From Diorhabda sublineata (taxonomy: Eukaryota; Arthropoda; Insecta; Coleoptera; Chrysomelidae): DNA of 64,000 bases. Below, one piece after another: positions 34,431 through 45,778 of this stretch. The position numbers were made by a program, and so were the translations under genes. The notes below the pieces were generated by a model that did not search any database, was not told the origin of the DNA, and was given only the letters and a program-made list of their open reading frames with translations. Every line of letters starts with the position of its first letter. Positions within the stretch are counted from its first letter, which is position 1. The stretch is from positions 6,200,001-6,264,000 of the forward strand of contig NC_079486.1 in assembly GCF_026230105.1 (NCBI RefSeq). The letters run 5' to 3'.

Positions 34431-36460
34431 TGTGTAAAGAAACTTTCTAATCCAGAAAAATGGCAAGTGACAAAAGCAGTTCTATATGAACCCCATTATA
34501 CTATTATCGAAAAAATTGGAGAAAATTCATTTGCTATTTTTCAAAGAGCATAAACTAGAAAATAATTATAATAATTTCAAATTGTGCACAGTATCCAGTA
34601 CAAGATGAGTAATTATTGAACTTAAAACTGAATTTGAAAGTTGTTCTAATTCAGTCAGAGTAATGATAGTCTTTCCTTTAAGAAATAATCCTTTGATCAT
34701 TTGCAGTTATTACAAATACAAAAAACAGTTAATATCTTATAAATCACCTCTTCCTGTAGTTTTTTGTATCTAATTCAATCAAATAACCACCTGATATCAA
34801 AGTATACGCAGTAATACATTTTGTTTTGTACAAATCACATAGAAACTAGAGGAGAACATCGAAACCGGCGTCAGACAGTGTAATAGTGTGTATGGTGGTA
34901 GCAGTAGTAGTAAATGCAGCACACAAATTGTCCTCGCGTACTTTATGAAATAATCAACACTTTACCCCTTTTATTTTCTATCATCATCTTCATTAGCCAT
35001 TCGAAGTATCATCTGATCTGGAATTGTCAGTATTGGTATTGCCATTCGTTTTCTTAATGCTCATTTGACTCTTTTCAATTTGTCACTATGCAATTCAATA
35101 AAACGTTCATTCCATAATTGTCTACATTCGGGTAAAAGATCATTATTAGAGGTATCTTCGGCTCCATTTTCTAATTCTACAAACTTATACAATTCGAAAT
35201 TATTTATAATTGTATAAATCAAGTTCAGAAAGAAATCATTTTCATTTACGTTTGTAACCATAAGCATTCTTACATCTTATTTGAACGTTTTAGCTAGTCT
35301 CCATTATAATCTATAATATCTCAACCAAGTCACATACAACCAAAACTTTTCAGAACATTTCTCCATTACTCGTTTAGTTCGATTTGCACATATATTGTTT
35401 AATTTGTACAAAGTGATTAGATTGGTTAAATGGTAAGTACCTTGAAAGTTCTTATTCTTATTCAAAAACAAGTGTGGAGACAAAAAATTTATTAGTAATT
35501 TATAATAATAAACATATCAATGCAAAACTTATTTTTATTAGGCTAGAATTTTTAAGAGTCCCTAAGAAGGCAAAACTGAACCGTAAGTACATTGCTGATA
35601 ATTTGAAATATGGTTTTTGTGTTTACTGACTTTTCTGTTTCTTTTTTTTTTGTTTCCAGCATCATTTTCCTCATCATGGCTTTTCTTCACATTACTTTCA
35701 TCTTGTTATTGACTACTGCTTTCCTCATAATCTTTCAACATCCGAGTAATGATTTTACCTTTATATTATTCACCGTAAAAAAGACTTAACTCTTTGCCAA
35801 TTGGCCATAGCACTATCAAAAATCATTGACAAAACTTTTACCCAATTTTCACGCATAAATTCATGGCACTTTTTTACCAAATCAGCTTTTTCGCTACCAC
35901 AACGTACTTGCAAAAAAAAGTACACAACAGGTCCCTTCCTTCGGGTAATTCGGCAGTATTCACGTTTGTTCCAATGTCCACATATGCTGTAAATTTTTTT
36001 CCTCTTCATTCAATCCGTCTTCTTTTCCTCTTCATTCAATCCGTCTTCTTATTGCAAATTTCATTCCAAATCTAATTACATACAATTTCACTGTCATAAA
36101 ATTTTTGCCTTTTGGTTTTTGAGCACATAAAGCTTCTTTGCTCTAGCTTGGTGAACCATCCGCACTTTAATACCATTTTGGAATGGTAACAATGTACTGT
36201 AATGATTTATGGAATGTAGTACTAGTAAAATTATATGTTCTTGGTGAATAGAAACTTAAGGTTACAGCAAACGACCTTAACTCTGAAGAATATTTTCTTT
36301 ACTTCTTGCTTTCAGCATTCTTTCCAAAATTTCATTAGTGCTACCTGGAATGGAAGCCTAAAAATAAAAGTTTGGCTGTATAAATTTTAGAAGATTAACT
36401 TTTATTTGAGACTAGAGGGAAGTTACTTTGCTCTCAATCAAAGTTCGTCAAACACCAAAT
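34430..36460 (-). repeat. Composite repeat, right arm of the inverted pair
   Basis: Inverted relative to 10815-13735. On the minus strand it holds the P-element-like core fragment (36090-35770; better preserved here, with KGPVVYFFLQ, LVKKCHEFMRENW and FDSAMANWQ), the Copia-like linker (35760-35640), a 68-residue frame of unknown origin (35267-35061) whose left-arm equivalent is broken by stops, and the non-coding tail. It lacks the tandem duplication and LINE seen in the left arm, so it shows the older arrangement. A third scrap of the same repeat is at 40327-40480. Confidence 0.7.
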
Positions 36461-36940
36461 AAGTGTTTTTTATTTAAATGACACACAATAGTATTTTTCA
36501 GAATACTCATATTTTTCTTGGCCTCCTTCGGTGTATCGAAATTAGAACTGATGAGATTTCCTACAAAGTTTCTTGTTTTATAGGATCTCAATACCAATGA
36601 CATTATAAGAACATTCTCCTTGTAGGTTACAATAGTTAGTCTTACTATTAGAAGCACTTAAAGTTTCAGATGAGTAAAATAATTCAATTTTTTAAAATTT
36701 GGAAGAAGCGGATCTTTCAGACTGATGTAAACTACAAAATATGCATTAACAACATTTTTCCAACAGACAATAAATACCTTTCAGATGTTGAGTCTAAACA
36801 CTGCTACACGGTTTAATAGCTCCAAATTTAACATAACTATTTGTCTGAAAACAATATTCTCTGTAAATAAGCTAATTCTCTTATCAATTACACATTCTTT
36901 TTCAAAAAAATTTTGTCAGTATTTCCTTTCCATTGAAAAT
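36461..36940. other. No gene recognised, possible Copia scraps
   Basis: The minus frame at 36657-36448 contains SSNFDTPKEAKKNM, vaguely like a Copia gag segment, but this is too weak to call. Confidence 0.3.
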
Positions 36941-36948
36941 CGTCTGCT

Positions 36949-37125
36949 TTGATATCAGAGCAACAAATTGAACCTTGTATTTACATAAAAAGGGAAAATA
37001 ATGTAATCATATTAATTGCTATGTATGTGGACGATTTTTTTATTTTCTCTAACAACGAAATAGAAGCAAATAATTTAAAAATTGAGTTAAGTTCCAAATT
37101 TAAAATTTTTAAGTTGTACATATGT
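36949..37125 (+). pseudogene. Copia reverse transcriptase fragment
   Basis: EPCIYIKRENNVIILIAMYVDDFFIFSNN is present in sequence order, with the catalytic YVDD intact, followed by NNLKIELSSKFKI. Only about 60 residues of RT remain, and homology is lost at about 37125. A very similar fragment lies in direct orientation at 38100-38440. Confidence 0.85.
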
Positions 37126-37780
37126 GAGTTGGCGGTTGGTGACAGCACATATCCCCGTCTCACTTCATTTTCCATTCTGATTTGCTGGAATGTTGTACTG
37201 CAAGCTGGAATTTACCTATGCTATTGTTATAAAAATATATATTCTGGTGTACTTATCTAATACTCCATACACTTTTAGAATTCTTCACTTTGCTTCTATT
37301 TATCGAATAAAATGTTCTTTCGCAAAATTAACCAGATAACTTCATTTTGTGCCAGTATTATTTTCCCATAATATGGTCAGTGCAAGAGTTTTTGAATACA
37401 ACTTGATTATTGGGCAGTTTGTCATTTAGTTATTATCCAGAATAATTCTAACTATGAGCTTAGTCCGAATGCCAGTTTTTACAAATATTTGTTGATTGTT
37501 TGATAATTATTCTAGTCTTTTGGAATACTCTCATCATTCTAGATTTTTTCAGGAGTGAGTGGAATATTGCTGTTGAAAGAAATGTATGTGACTGTATTGG
37601 CTCTGCTAGAATACCGCTATTGGTATCTTCTAATTACTTCTTCCGTGATATATAGTGATACTTATTTTATACTTTTCCTAATTAAAGTTAAATCATTATT
37701 ATATGCTATCATTTGTTTCCCCTATAATTTAGAATAGTCATTTTCATCAATGGTATCAACTTTTGGGGTACTGAGAGTCT
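37126..37780. other. No gene recognised
   Basis: Non-coding A+T-rich DNA between Copia scraps. Confidence 0.4.
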
Positions 37781-37784
37781 CAGA

Positions 37785-37787
<3 letters not shown>

Positions 37788-37871
<84 letters not shown>
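37788..37871. repeat. (TA)n microsatellite
   Basis: About 42 uninterrupted TA units. Confidence 0.95.
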
Positions 37872-37872
<1 letters not shown>

Positions 37873-38099
37873 GAGACTAAACAGGGTCGTCTTTGGACCA
37901 TTTCAACGAAATTATAAGTTACATGTTTTGCGAAATTTATCAATGCAATGGTGATAACAATGTAACGGCTTTTTTATGATGGTTACTGAGCAGTTATATT
38001 TTTTTTCATTCTCGCTCCACCATAATAGCTATGAAAATTAAATTGCCAACCCAAAATTTAAGTAAAATTACAACAGATATCCTTCTTTACTTATCGAGA

Positions 38100-38440
38100 A
38101 CAGATATTTCTTAACGGTTTCCTGAAAGAAAGTGTTTATATGCAAATGCCTGAAGGGCTTGTTTGTTAGGATAATAATAAATGCTTGAAACTAGAAAAGG
38201 GCAATATATGGGCTAAAACAGTCATCTAAGGCTTGGAATGATCGTGTGAATGATGTTTTAATTGAATTAAATTATGAAAGATTAAAAATTGAACCTTGTA
38301 TTTACATAAGAAGGGAAAATAATTCAATCACAATAATTGCTCTGTATGTGGACGATTTTTTTATTTTCTCTAACAACGAAATAGAAGCAAATAATTTAAA
38401 AATTGAGTTATTATTAGATATAATGTTAATAAAAAGTAAA
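38100..38440 (+). pseudogene. Copia reverse transcriptase fragment, longer
   Basis: DISFLNGFLKESVYMQMPEG, then YGLKQSSKAWNDRVNDVLIE and ALYVDDFFIFSNNE, are consecutive RT motifs of Copia elements (RVT_2). A shift near 38180 and a stop break the frame before YGLKQ. Homology ends abruptly at about 38410, at the same kind of point as the 36.95-kb copy. Confidence 0.85.
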
Positions 38441-38569
38441 TAATTAGTCGTGTCAGGATTTTACTGATTACCTAAAAGGAAACCACGTCGCGTTTTATTC
38501 CACTATAATATTAAATTATTTTAATTAAATATGAGTAAACGAATAAAAGAATATATGAAAAAATGAGGT

Positions 38570-38930
38570 ACTATTATTGATCATACTCCAGTAAACTTTC
38601 CATAACTTAATGGAAAAGTGAATTGAGGGTAAACCACCGAAACTAAGTAATCTAAGTGTATTTGGCTCATATGCTTATGTCAAAAATTAAAAAAAAAACC
38701 TCAGAATTTGGCTGAAACAAAAGAGAAATAAAAAACTTCAGGTGATAGGATACTCGAATGGACATCGGCTCTGGAATAAAGTTGAAATACATAATATAAA
38801 AATAATAACTCGGATATTAGAAGATAATGAAGAAAGCAGAAGTCAAAAACAAGATGAAAGTAATGTGAAGAAGAACCACGATGAGGAAAATGATGTTGAA
38901 AACAAATAACAAGAAACAATAAAGTGAGAA
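38570..38930 (+). pseudogene. Copia integrase C-terminal fragment
   Basis: PPKLSNLSVFGSYAYV (about 38635-38685) is the conserved block after the Copia integrase core. It is followed in another frame by VIGYSNGHRLWNKVEIHNI and then the acidic linker shared with 11520-11660 and 35640-35760. Because integrase precedes RT in Copia, this cannot be the continuation of the RT fragment upstream; it is a separate or rearranged copy. Confidence 0.75.
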
Positions 38931-39114
38931 GTGTAAAATAATATTGAGGCCAACAAGGAATAGGAAATAAGGAAATCAAAAAGAAAAAATTCCGACCTAT
39001 TGTGATATTCCAACAAAAACAATCTTAATTCATGAAGAAGCTTAAACAATCTTGACAGCACTTTACCTCTTGAGAGTCACCGTACTTCACAACGAATCTT
39101 TGTGCTCACTTCAC

Positions 39115-39836
39115 ATTTGTAGCTATAAAATTGCATCTGAATCAAAATCTTTAAAATGTTTTATAGCTGAAATTATAACCCGCTCGTACCGTGGATTTTC
39201 ATCAGAACCACCATCGCATGTGAAAATAAATACAGGTTTTACAAAACCTTCTCTAGTTCTCAATAAGTTTTCGAAAGTCGGTACTTCAGAAAGCTTATGA
39301 ATGTCAATAGCATGAGTCTCTGCATTGGAAGTTGAATGTTTTCCACTACGAATTGCTACGAATGCAGGAACAGAGTACGTCATAGATTCAGATCCTTCAC
39401 CATCTTTTTTGATTAGAATGCCCGCATAACCAATTGGAATAAGTTTATGTATCTCAGCGACTACAAAATCATGATCTGGCAATTGGACACGGTAATCAAG
39501 ATGCATTAATATTGGTGCAATGCCTAAAGATACACGTGCTTTATCATCTATCATCGAAAAAAAAACTTGGTCCGGACCCAAAATTGAAGCTACAGATTCA
39601 AGATTTCGTATAGTAGTGGTACAAAATTTGCCATCTTTATGCTTTAAATGTAACGTAGAGTCTGGTTTACAAAGCTTGAGAGGAACGGTTACGACATGTT
39701 TTTTACCTTCCTCTGTATTTACTCGCTTGGGAAGACGTCTCAAATACAATTCTGACCGACTGAGAGTATAGCCTTGCTTAAATAGTTCAGCTTGCAAGTC
39801 GTCTAATGTCTGACAACATCTTATAACTTCAACCAA
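39115..39836 (-). CDS. Transposon-type protein of an unclassified family, 3' truncated
   Basis: The minus frame from 39836 runs 237 codons uninterrupted, the longest clean frame in this part of the window. Motifs include LDDLQAELFKQGYTLSRSELYL, given here only in part, then HVVTVPLKL, FFSMIDDKARVSLG and FIFTCDGGSDENPRYERVI. The Asp-containing strand patterns suggest an RNase H-like fold. The style recalls repeated uncharacterised proteins in arthropod and cnidarian genomes (recollection, not search). A one-base shift near 39130 follows, after which IATNV continues briefly before similarity fades near 39110. The upstream 400 bp is GC-richer and may be its promoter. Confidence 0.5.
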
Positions 39837-40199
39837 TATTTTTGTTCATTTTAAAATAATTTAATAAATTAAAAATGTTAAAACAATTAAACTGAGAAGA
39901 CTATAACTGTCATTCGGCAAAAGTCAATCGTGAAGTCACTGCGCCGGCGCCTAGCAACCGACTGCGGAACGATAGAAAAGTGAGCGAGCACTCACCGACG
40001 ACTTAAACCTCGTTAAATCCTTAATACCATTCAAAATTCTCGTGAATTTGAGTGTCTCACTTGCATTACAACGCCGCTCTAGAAGTTAAATGACGTTGCA
40101 TGAGAGATTATCTCATAGCGAGAATGCTAAAGTATTGATTAATATAGATAAAGTTCGTAAATTTTTTAAATTTTCAGTTCGCATCCAAACTTTGCGTTT
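39837..40199. other. GC-richer upstream region of the minus-strand frame
   Basis: Contains a GC-rich core near 39940-40000 that would lie 100-160 bp upstream of the start codon and could be promoter or transposon leader. No gene is seen. Confidence 0.3.
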
Positions 40200-40326
40200 A
40201 GTATTTTAAATTTTAACATGTGACGTCACAAAACTATTGACCCCTTCATGCCCCTTGTCAAACGATGTCACACTTCGGTGATACTCTTCCTCCCCGTTAA
40301 GGTGTGACGAACTTTATGGATGGCCC
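40200..40326. mobile_element. Possible DNA-transposon or MITE end
   Basis: The segment contains GTGACGTCAC and the paired stretches GACCCCTTCATGCCCCTTGTCA and GGTGTGACGAACTTTATGG, and ends in ATGGATGGCCCC. Ends reading GGGGCCATCCAT next to repeated GTGACG motifs are common among dispersed insect repeats. The opposite terminus could not be found. It may belong to the neighbouring 39-kb transposon. Confidence 0.35.
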
Positions 40327-40489
40327 CGTAGTAAATGCAACACACAAATTGTCCTCACGTATTTTATGAAATAATCATTACTTTTCCCCTTTTGTTTTCT
40401 TTCATCATCTTCATTAGCCATTCGAAGTCAGTCTTCAATCCATTCAAACGTTTATTCCCTAATTCTATCCATTCAGATTTGAGATGATT
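40327..40489 (-). repeat. Scrap of the composite repeat
   Basis: Matches 34905-35110 (and inverted 13090-13290) over about 130 bp, including the TCATCATCTTCATTAGCCAT motif. The LTR element abuts it at 40490. Confidence 0.7.
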
Positions 40490-41182
40490 ATTCCTCCATA
40501 TCTTGTATATTTTTATTCGTTTTCATTATTTCTCCATCTAATTTCTTTATCTTCTCAGTATTTATTTCTATTTTCTTACTATTCCCACCTATTTCCATTT
40601 TTAATTCATTTTCATTTATCTTAATATTTTCCATTTCTCTAGATTGTATTTTTTTCACTTCCATTAATCTTCCTAACATTTCATCTCGAATTTCTTGTTT
40701 TGTCTCTTGTATTTTGTTTTCGGCATAGCTTCTTACTTCTTCCAATTGTTTTCTCATATCTTCTATTTTCTCTTCCATTCTTTGACTATTTGTATTCATT
40801 TCTCGTTTTATTTCTTCTTTAGATTCATCCATTTTTTTTATCATAATCTGGAACATACTCATTATATCCATCCTCTCTTTCTTTTTCTGTGAATTTTCTG
40901 CTGTTTGATTTTATATCATTTCTTCTGTTTCAGTTCTCTCTGTTTCTTCATTATGGTCTTGTTCCATATAATGTACTTGGAAATCACCCATTCCATGTCT
41001 CCTTTCTTCTTCATCTGATTCTCCTTCTGCTCTTATTTGTTTCCCATCTCTGAGTGTCATTCCTTTTTCCATTTTTCTTGTTTAAATTTGTTATTACTGT
41101 ATACTCTTCAATGCCAAATTTTGTTATGTCCAATTTTTTTTTATGCCCAATTTTTATATATGTCCCACGTTGGGCGCCATAT
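40490..41182 (-). mobile_element. Partial internal region of the gag-pro element
   Basis: Nearly identical to 43850-44543. From the LTR edge on the minus strand it has a primer binding site (41179-41162), the leader and the first 127 codons of gag (40871-40488), differing from the other copy by few substitutions. It is cut off at 40490. It shares the LTR at 41183-42090 with the main element, giving an LTR-internal-LTR-internal order. Confidence 0.9.
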
Positions 41183-42090
41183 TGTTATGGTATTATAATG
41201 TGTAATGTTTATTTTTATAAATTTTATTTTGAATAAAATCAGATTTTAATTTGGGCGCCATTAATAATTATTTGAATTTCTTTATTTTATTATGTTATTA
41301 TTATTTTTTTTATTCTCAGGGTATTATATTGTGAGGTCAAATTAAAAAATTTTATTGCGATAAATTGTTATGGTTATAAGGTCAGATTATAATAGTTTTA
41401 AGACCGGGTCTGTTCTTTATAATGAATAAAATATTCAAAATATACAATTTCTTAACTAGCTATTACAATTATTTTATTTTACAAACATTCATTCATTCAT
41501 TCATACTCATAAAACTAAATTATATGGAAATGTGAACTCAAATATTATATACTAAAGGAAATACTTAAACTTAATAGAACAGTACCTTAAGTGTTTGTTA
41601 TGTTGTATTTTTAATTTTTTTTTTTTAATTTAATTTAAACAGATACTCCGCTGTAGTTCCACTCCTGTTCTTTTCCTTTTCACAACTTCTTTATCTTGGA
41701 AATTGTCCCTTTGTGAGTATTCTCACTTATTTCACTTTATTTAATTGTTTTCACTAATTTCTTATTACTACACTTATACAATTATTAATTATCAATACTT
41801 TGATATTTTATGGCTTTTTTATCAAGATTTTAATTTTTTTAAATTTCAATTAAAATTATTTTACTCTTTTTTTCTCTTGCCAAAAAAATTTTTTTCTCGT
41901 TGTTGATTTTTTTGTCAAAATTAAATAATAATTTAGAATATAGTGTTGGCCAGAACTTAATATAAAGAATGTTATTTATTTTATTGTGATAAACTGCTCT
42001 AAATAACCGAATAACAGAACTGAACTTATTGCTTTATTTATATCTTATTATTATTTAATAATTTATTTTGAATATATTCATACCATAACA
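41183..42090 (-). repeat. LTR of the gag-pro element (908 bp)
   Basis: Both ends carry the 11-bp inverted pair TGTTATGGTAT/ATACCATAACA, so the LTR has TG...CA borders. It aligns with 44544-45782 but lacks about 310 bp present there (45300-45610) and two short insertions. For the main element it is the 3' LTR; for the partial copy next to it, it is the 5' LTR. Confidence 0.9.
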
Positions 42091-42110
42091 ACATTCCCAA
42101 AATTTGTTTT
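42091..42110 (-). promoter_or_regulatory. Possible polypurine tract
   Basis: On the minus strand, AAATTTTGGGAATGT lies directly before the 3' LTR, where the plus-strand primer is expected. The purine run is short, so the call is tentative. Confidence 0.35.
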
Positions 42111-42152
42111 CTTGATTTATTTTATTTATAAAAGATATAAGAAAACCAAATT

Positions 42153-42749
42153 TTAATTCTTCTTTATAAGTTGTTCCATTATAACTTCATCTTCCCCTTC
42201 TTCTTCATCATCATAATTTTTATTCAATTCTTCCTTGTACATATTATTAACTACTTTACCTTCTTCCTTCAAAGCTATTATTTCAAAGTTAATCCATGTT
42301 CCATCCAATTTTAATCTTCTTTCTTCAATATCTATTATGGCTTTATGTTTTTCTAGCTCATCATATCCTATTATTATTTCTGTCTCAATATCTGGAGCAA
42401 TTAATACTTGTAAATTAAATTCTTTTCCCTTAATATTAGCGTTCATATTTATTAATCTATTAATTTCACATATTTTCTTTGAATTAGCACCTATTAAATT
42501 TATTTTTGGGATTTTAATAATTTTATTTGTAGGAATATTTAATTTATCAACAAAATTTTTATTAATCATTGATGCTTCTGATCCAGTATCAATAAGTAAT
42601 TTAGCTTCTAAATTGTTAATTAGCCCATTTATAATAATTAAACTATTATTCCCATCTGTGTCTATATTTTCATTTATTTTTATAAATTCATTTGGATTTT
42701 CATATTTACAAATATATAGATTTTGTTTATTTGATGTGTGCGTATTTAA
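42153..42749 (-). CDS. pro: Retroviral-type aspartic protease of the LTR element
   Basis: On the minus strand this frame is in -1 relation to gag. It is open for 198 codons from the frameshift site to the TAA at 42153-42155. LLIDTGSEASMI carries the catalytic Asp-Thr-Gly, and EIIIGYDELEKH is the downstream flap/second-loop signature. The frame ends in an acidic tail 62 bp before the LTR. No reverse transcriptase, RNase H or integrase follows, although these normally continue the same polyprotein. The protease would mature Gag in the particle. The frame is clean, so it may still be expressed from this or sibling copies. Confidence 0.85.
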   Translation of the reverse strand, partial: LNTHTSNKQNLYICKYENPNEFIKINENIDTDGNNSLIIINGLINNLEAKLLIDTGSEASMINKNFVDKLNIPTNKIIKIPKINLIGANSKKICEINRLINMNANIKGKEFNLQVLIAPDIETEIIIGYDELEKHKAIIDIEERRLKLDGTWINFEIIALKEEGKVVNNMYKEELNKNYDDEEEGEDEVIMEQLIKKN

Positions 42750-44235
42750 AAATTTTCATTGTCATTTATTTGTTCAGTTGTCTGTCTTGTATTTTCCCTA
42801 TATATTTGTGCTGTATGTAATCTTGTTTCATTTATATTTGTTACATCATCATCTCTGCTTTCTGATCTATTTCTTCTATCTTGATTGATTCTTTGAAAAT
42901 TTACTCTTCTTGTCTCTTGATCTCCATTTCCTCTTTGCATATTTCCTTCAGAATTTCTACTCTCCAGTCCTCTATATTGTCTATTGTTCCTGTCATTATA
43001 ATTATTTTGTCTGTATGAATCATTGTTGTTTCTATTGTTGGTATTAGTATTGTAGTTTCTGTTATTGTAATTATTGTTATTATTAATTTGTGCATTATTA
43101 TTATAATTTCTATTATTTGTCCAATTGTTATTTTGATTGTTGTTTCTCTGATTATTTTCATTGTTTCTATAATTTGTTCTTATATTTTGTTGTGAATTTT
43201 CATGTCTGATCAAATTTCTCTCTACTCTTTGTAGATACATAGATAATTGATCCAATTTTCTTATATTTTCTATTGCAATGGTCTTAGCCAATTCTGCCTT
43301 GAAATGCCTTGCTATGAACATAACGATTTCCTCCTCAGGGATTGGTGGTTCCAGATATTGTGCCATCGCATGTAGTTGGATTGCATAATTGTTCAAACTA
43401 TGGCTTCTATTTTCATCAAACTTTCCGAAATATAATTGTTCCCTGATGGTTGATTGAGTATTTTCCCCCCAGAAATATTGTAAAAATGCCGTTTCAAAAT
43501 CTTGAAAATCCGACATATCTTTTTCCCTGGCAGAAAACCATATTAACGCATGATTTTCTAAATGATCTCTTATTATTTCCTTTATGTCTTCAATATTATT
43601 TATTCCTCTTATTCGATTTTTCAAAATTCTTATGAATATTTTTGGATGTATTTTTTAATATTTCCGTCAAATTTTTGACTAGTTGCTCCATAAATTGTTT
43701 TTACTCCTCCAACATATTCCATACTCATTCCTTTTTTCTCAATTTGTTCTATTTTTCCTTGTATGTTCTTTATTTCCATTTTAAATTCCCTTTTTGTTTT
43801 ATAATTCTGTTCTTCTGCTATATTAAAATTCATTTTTATTTCTTTGTTCATCTCTTCCTCCATATCTTGTATATTTTTATTCGTTTTCATTATTTCTCCA
43901 TCTAATTTCTTTATCTTCTCAGTATTTATTTCTATTTTCTTACTATTCCCACCTATTTCCATTTTTAATTCATTTTCATTTTTCTTAATATTTTCCATTT
44001 CTCTAGATTGTATTTTTTTCACTTCCATTAATCTTCCTAACATTTCATCTCGAATTTCTTGTTTTGTCTCTTGTATTTTGTTTTCGGCATAGCTTCTTAC
44101 TTCTTCCAATTGTTTTCTCATATCTTCTATTTTCTCTTCCATTCTTTGACTATTTGTATTCATTTCTCGTTTTATTTCTTCTTTAGATTCATCCATTTTT
44201 TTTATCATAATCTGGAACATACTCATTATATCCAT
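42746..44235 (-). CDS. gag: Gypsy-type Gag, one frame break
   Basis: From ATG 44235 the minus frame gives 201 residues of Lys/Glu-rich coiled coil ending in a capsid start (SQKFDGN). A one-base difference in an A6 run (43656-43651) shifts to the next frame. That frame continues through the Gag capsid (ALIWFSAREKD, FLQYFWGE, LNNYAIQLHAM) into an Asn/Arg-rich low-complexity region without CCHC knuckles, ending at TAA 42748-42746. The homopolymer difference may be a mutation or a sequencing error. A total of about 500 residues fits Gypsy Gag. The basic Asn-rich tail presumably replaces zinc knuckles in RNA binding. Confidence 0.85.
42749..42755 (-). promoter_or_regulatory. -1 ribosomal frameshift heptamer A AAU UUU
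   Basis: The minus strand reads GAA AAT TTT TAA at the gag end: a canonical X XXY YYZ slippery site with the gag stop codon immediately after it. Slippage by -1 enters TTA AAT ACG, exactly the protease frame. This gives the usual Gag to Gag-Pro ratio control. I did not identify a downstream pseudoknot. Confidence 0.8.
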
Positions 44236-44522
44236 CCTCTCTTTCTTTTTCTGTGAATTTTCTGCTGTTTGATTTTATATCATTTCTTCTGTTTCAGTTC
44301 TCTCTGTTTCTTCATTATGGTCTTTTTCCATATAATGTACTTGGAAATCACCCATTCCATGTCTCCTTTCTTCTTCATCTGATTCTCCTTCTGCTCTTAT
44401 TTGTTTCCCATCTCTGAGTGTCATTCCTTCTTCCATTTTTCTTGTTTAAATTTGTTATTACTGTACACTCTTCAATGCCAAATTTTATGTCCAATTTTTT
44501 TTTATGCCCAATTTTTATATAT

Positions 44523-44540
44523 GTCCCACGTTGGGCGCCA
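44523..44540 (-). promoter_or_regulatory. Primer binding site (tRNA-Lys CUU type)
   Basis: The minus strand reads TGGCGCCCAACGTGGGAC three bases inside the 5' LTR. It matches the complement of the 3' end of insect tRNA-Lys(CUU) with one mismatch, from memory of that tRNA. An identical site is at 41162-41179 for the partial copy. Confidence 0.8.
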
Positions 44541-44543
44541 TAT

Positions 44544-45778
44544 TGTTATGGTATTATAATGTGTAATGTTTATTTTTATAAATTTTATTTTAAATAAAAT
44601 CAGATTTTAATTTGGGCGCCATTAATAATTATTTGAATTTCTTTATTTTATTATGTTATTATTATTTTTTTTATTCTCAGGGTATTATATTGTGAGGTCA
44701 AATTAAAAAATTTTATTGCGATAAATTGTTATGGTTATAAGGTCAGATTATAATAGTTTTAAGACCGGGTCTGTTCTTTATAATGAATAAAATATTCAAA
44801 ATATACAATTTCTTAACTAGCTATTACAATTATTTTATTTTACAAACATTCATTCATTCATTCATACTCATAATTACACTCATAAAACTAAATTATATGG
44901 AAATGTGAACTCAAATATTATATACTAAAGGAAATACTTAAACTTAATAGAACAGTACCTTAAGTGTTTGTTATGTTGTATTTTTAATTTTTTTTTTTTA
45001 ATTGGAAATTGTTACGGCCTTGCAGAATAAACAGATACTCCGCTGTAGTTCCACTCCTGTTCTTTTCCTTTTCACAACTTCTTTATCTTGGAAATTGTCC
45101 CTTTGTGAGTATTCTCACTTATTTCACTTCATTTAATTGTTTTCACTAATTTCTTATTACTACACTTATACAATTATTAATTATCAATCCTTTGAATATT
45201 TTATGCCTTTTTTATCAAGATTTTAATTTTTTTAAATTTCAATTAAAATTATTTTACTCTTTTTTTCTCTTGCCAAAAAAATTTTTTTCTCGTTGTTCAT
45301 TTTTTTCTTCATTCCTTTTTTTTTAAAACAAACTTTTCTTTTAACCAATGATATTTATTTTAAAAGTTAGTTACTAAATTGCCATTTCTAAATTTTTAAA
45401 TTATTGTCACTTTATTCTATAATTTCTTTGTTGTATTTATTTCATTCCTATGTTATTAATTTTATCATTGCAGTTGTCAAAATTTTTATATTTTATCATT
45501 TATAACCTTAAAAATTATGTTGGTATGTCACACAAATTTTTGAAGTTGGTGCTCCTGTTTTTATCTGTCAATTTATGGATTAAATTCTTTGATTATACAG
45601 GATTTGTAAAAATTAAATAATAATTTAGAATATAGTGTTGGCCAAAACTTAATATAAAGAATGTTATTTATTTTATTGTGATAAACTGCTCTAAATAACC
45701 GAATAACAGAACTGAACTTATTGCTTTATTTATATCTTATTATTATTTAATAATTTATTTTGAATATATTCATACCAT

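Noticed and set aside
42235..42888. 217-codon plus-strand frame rich in Phe, Ile and Ser
   Set aside because: It lies opposite the protease and gag end of the LTR element, whose minus-strand frames have clear motifs; it is an antisense shadow.
43642..44256. Phe-rich plus-strand frames opposite gag
   Set aside because: Antisense of a Lys/Glu-rich coiled coil always gives Phe/Leu/Ser-rich frames.
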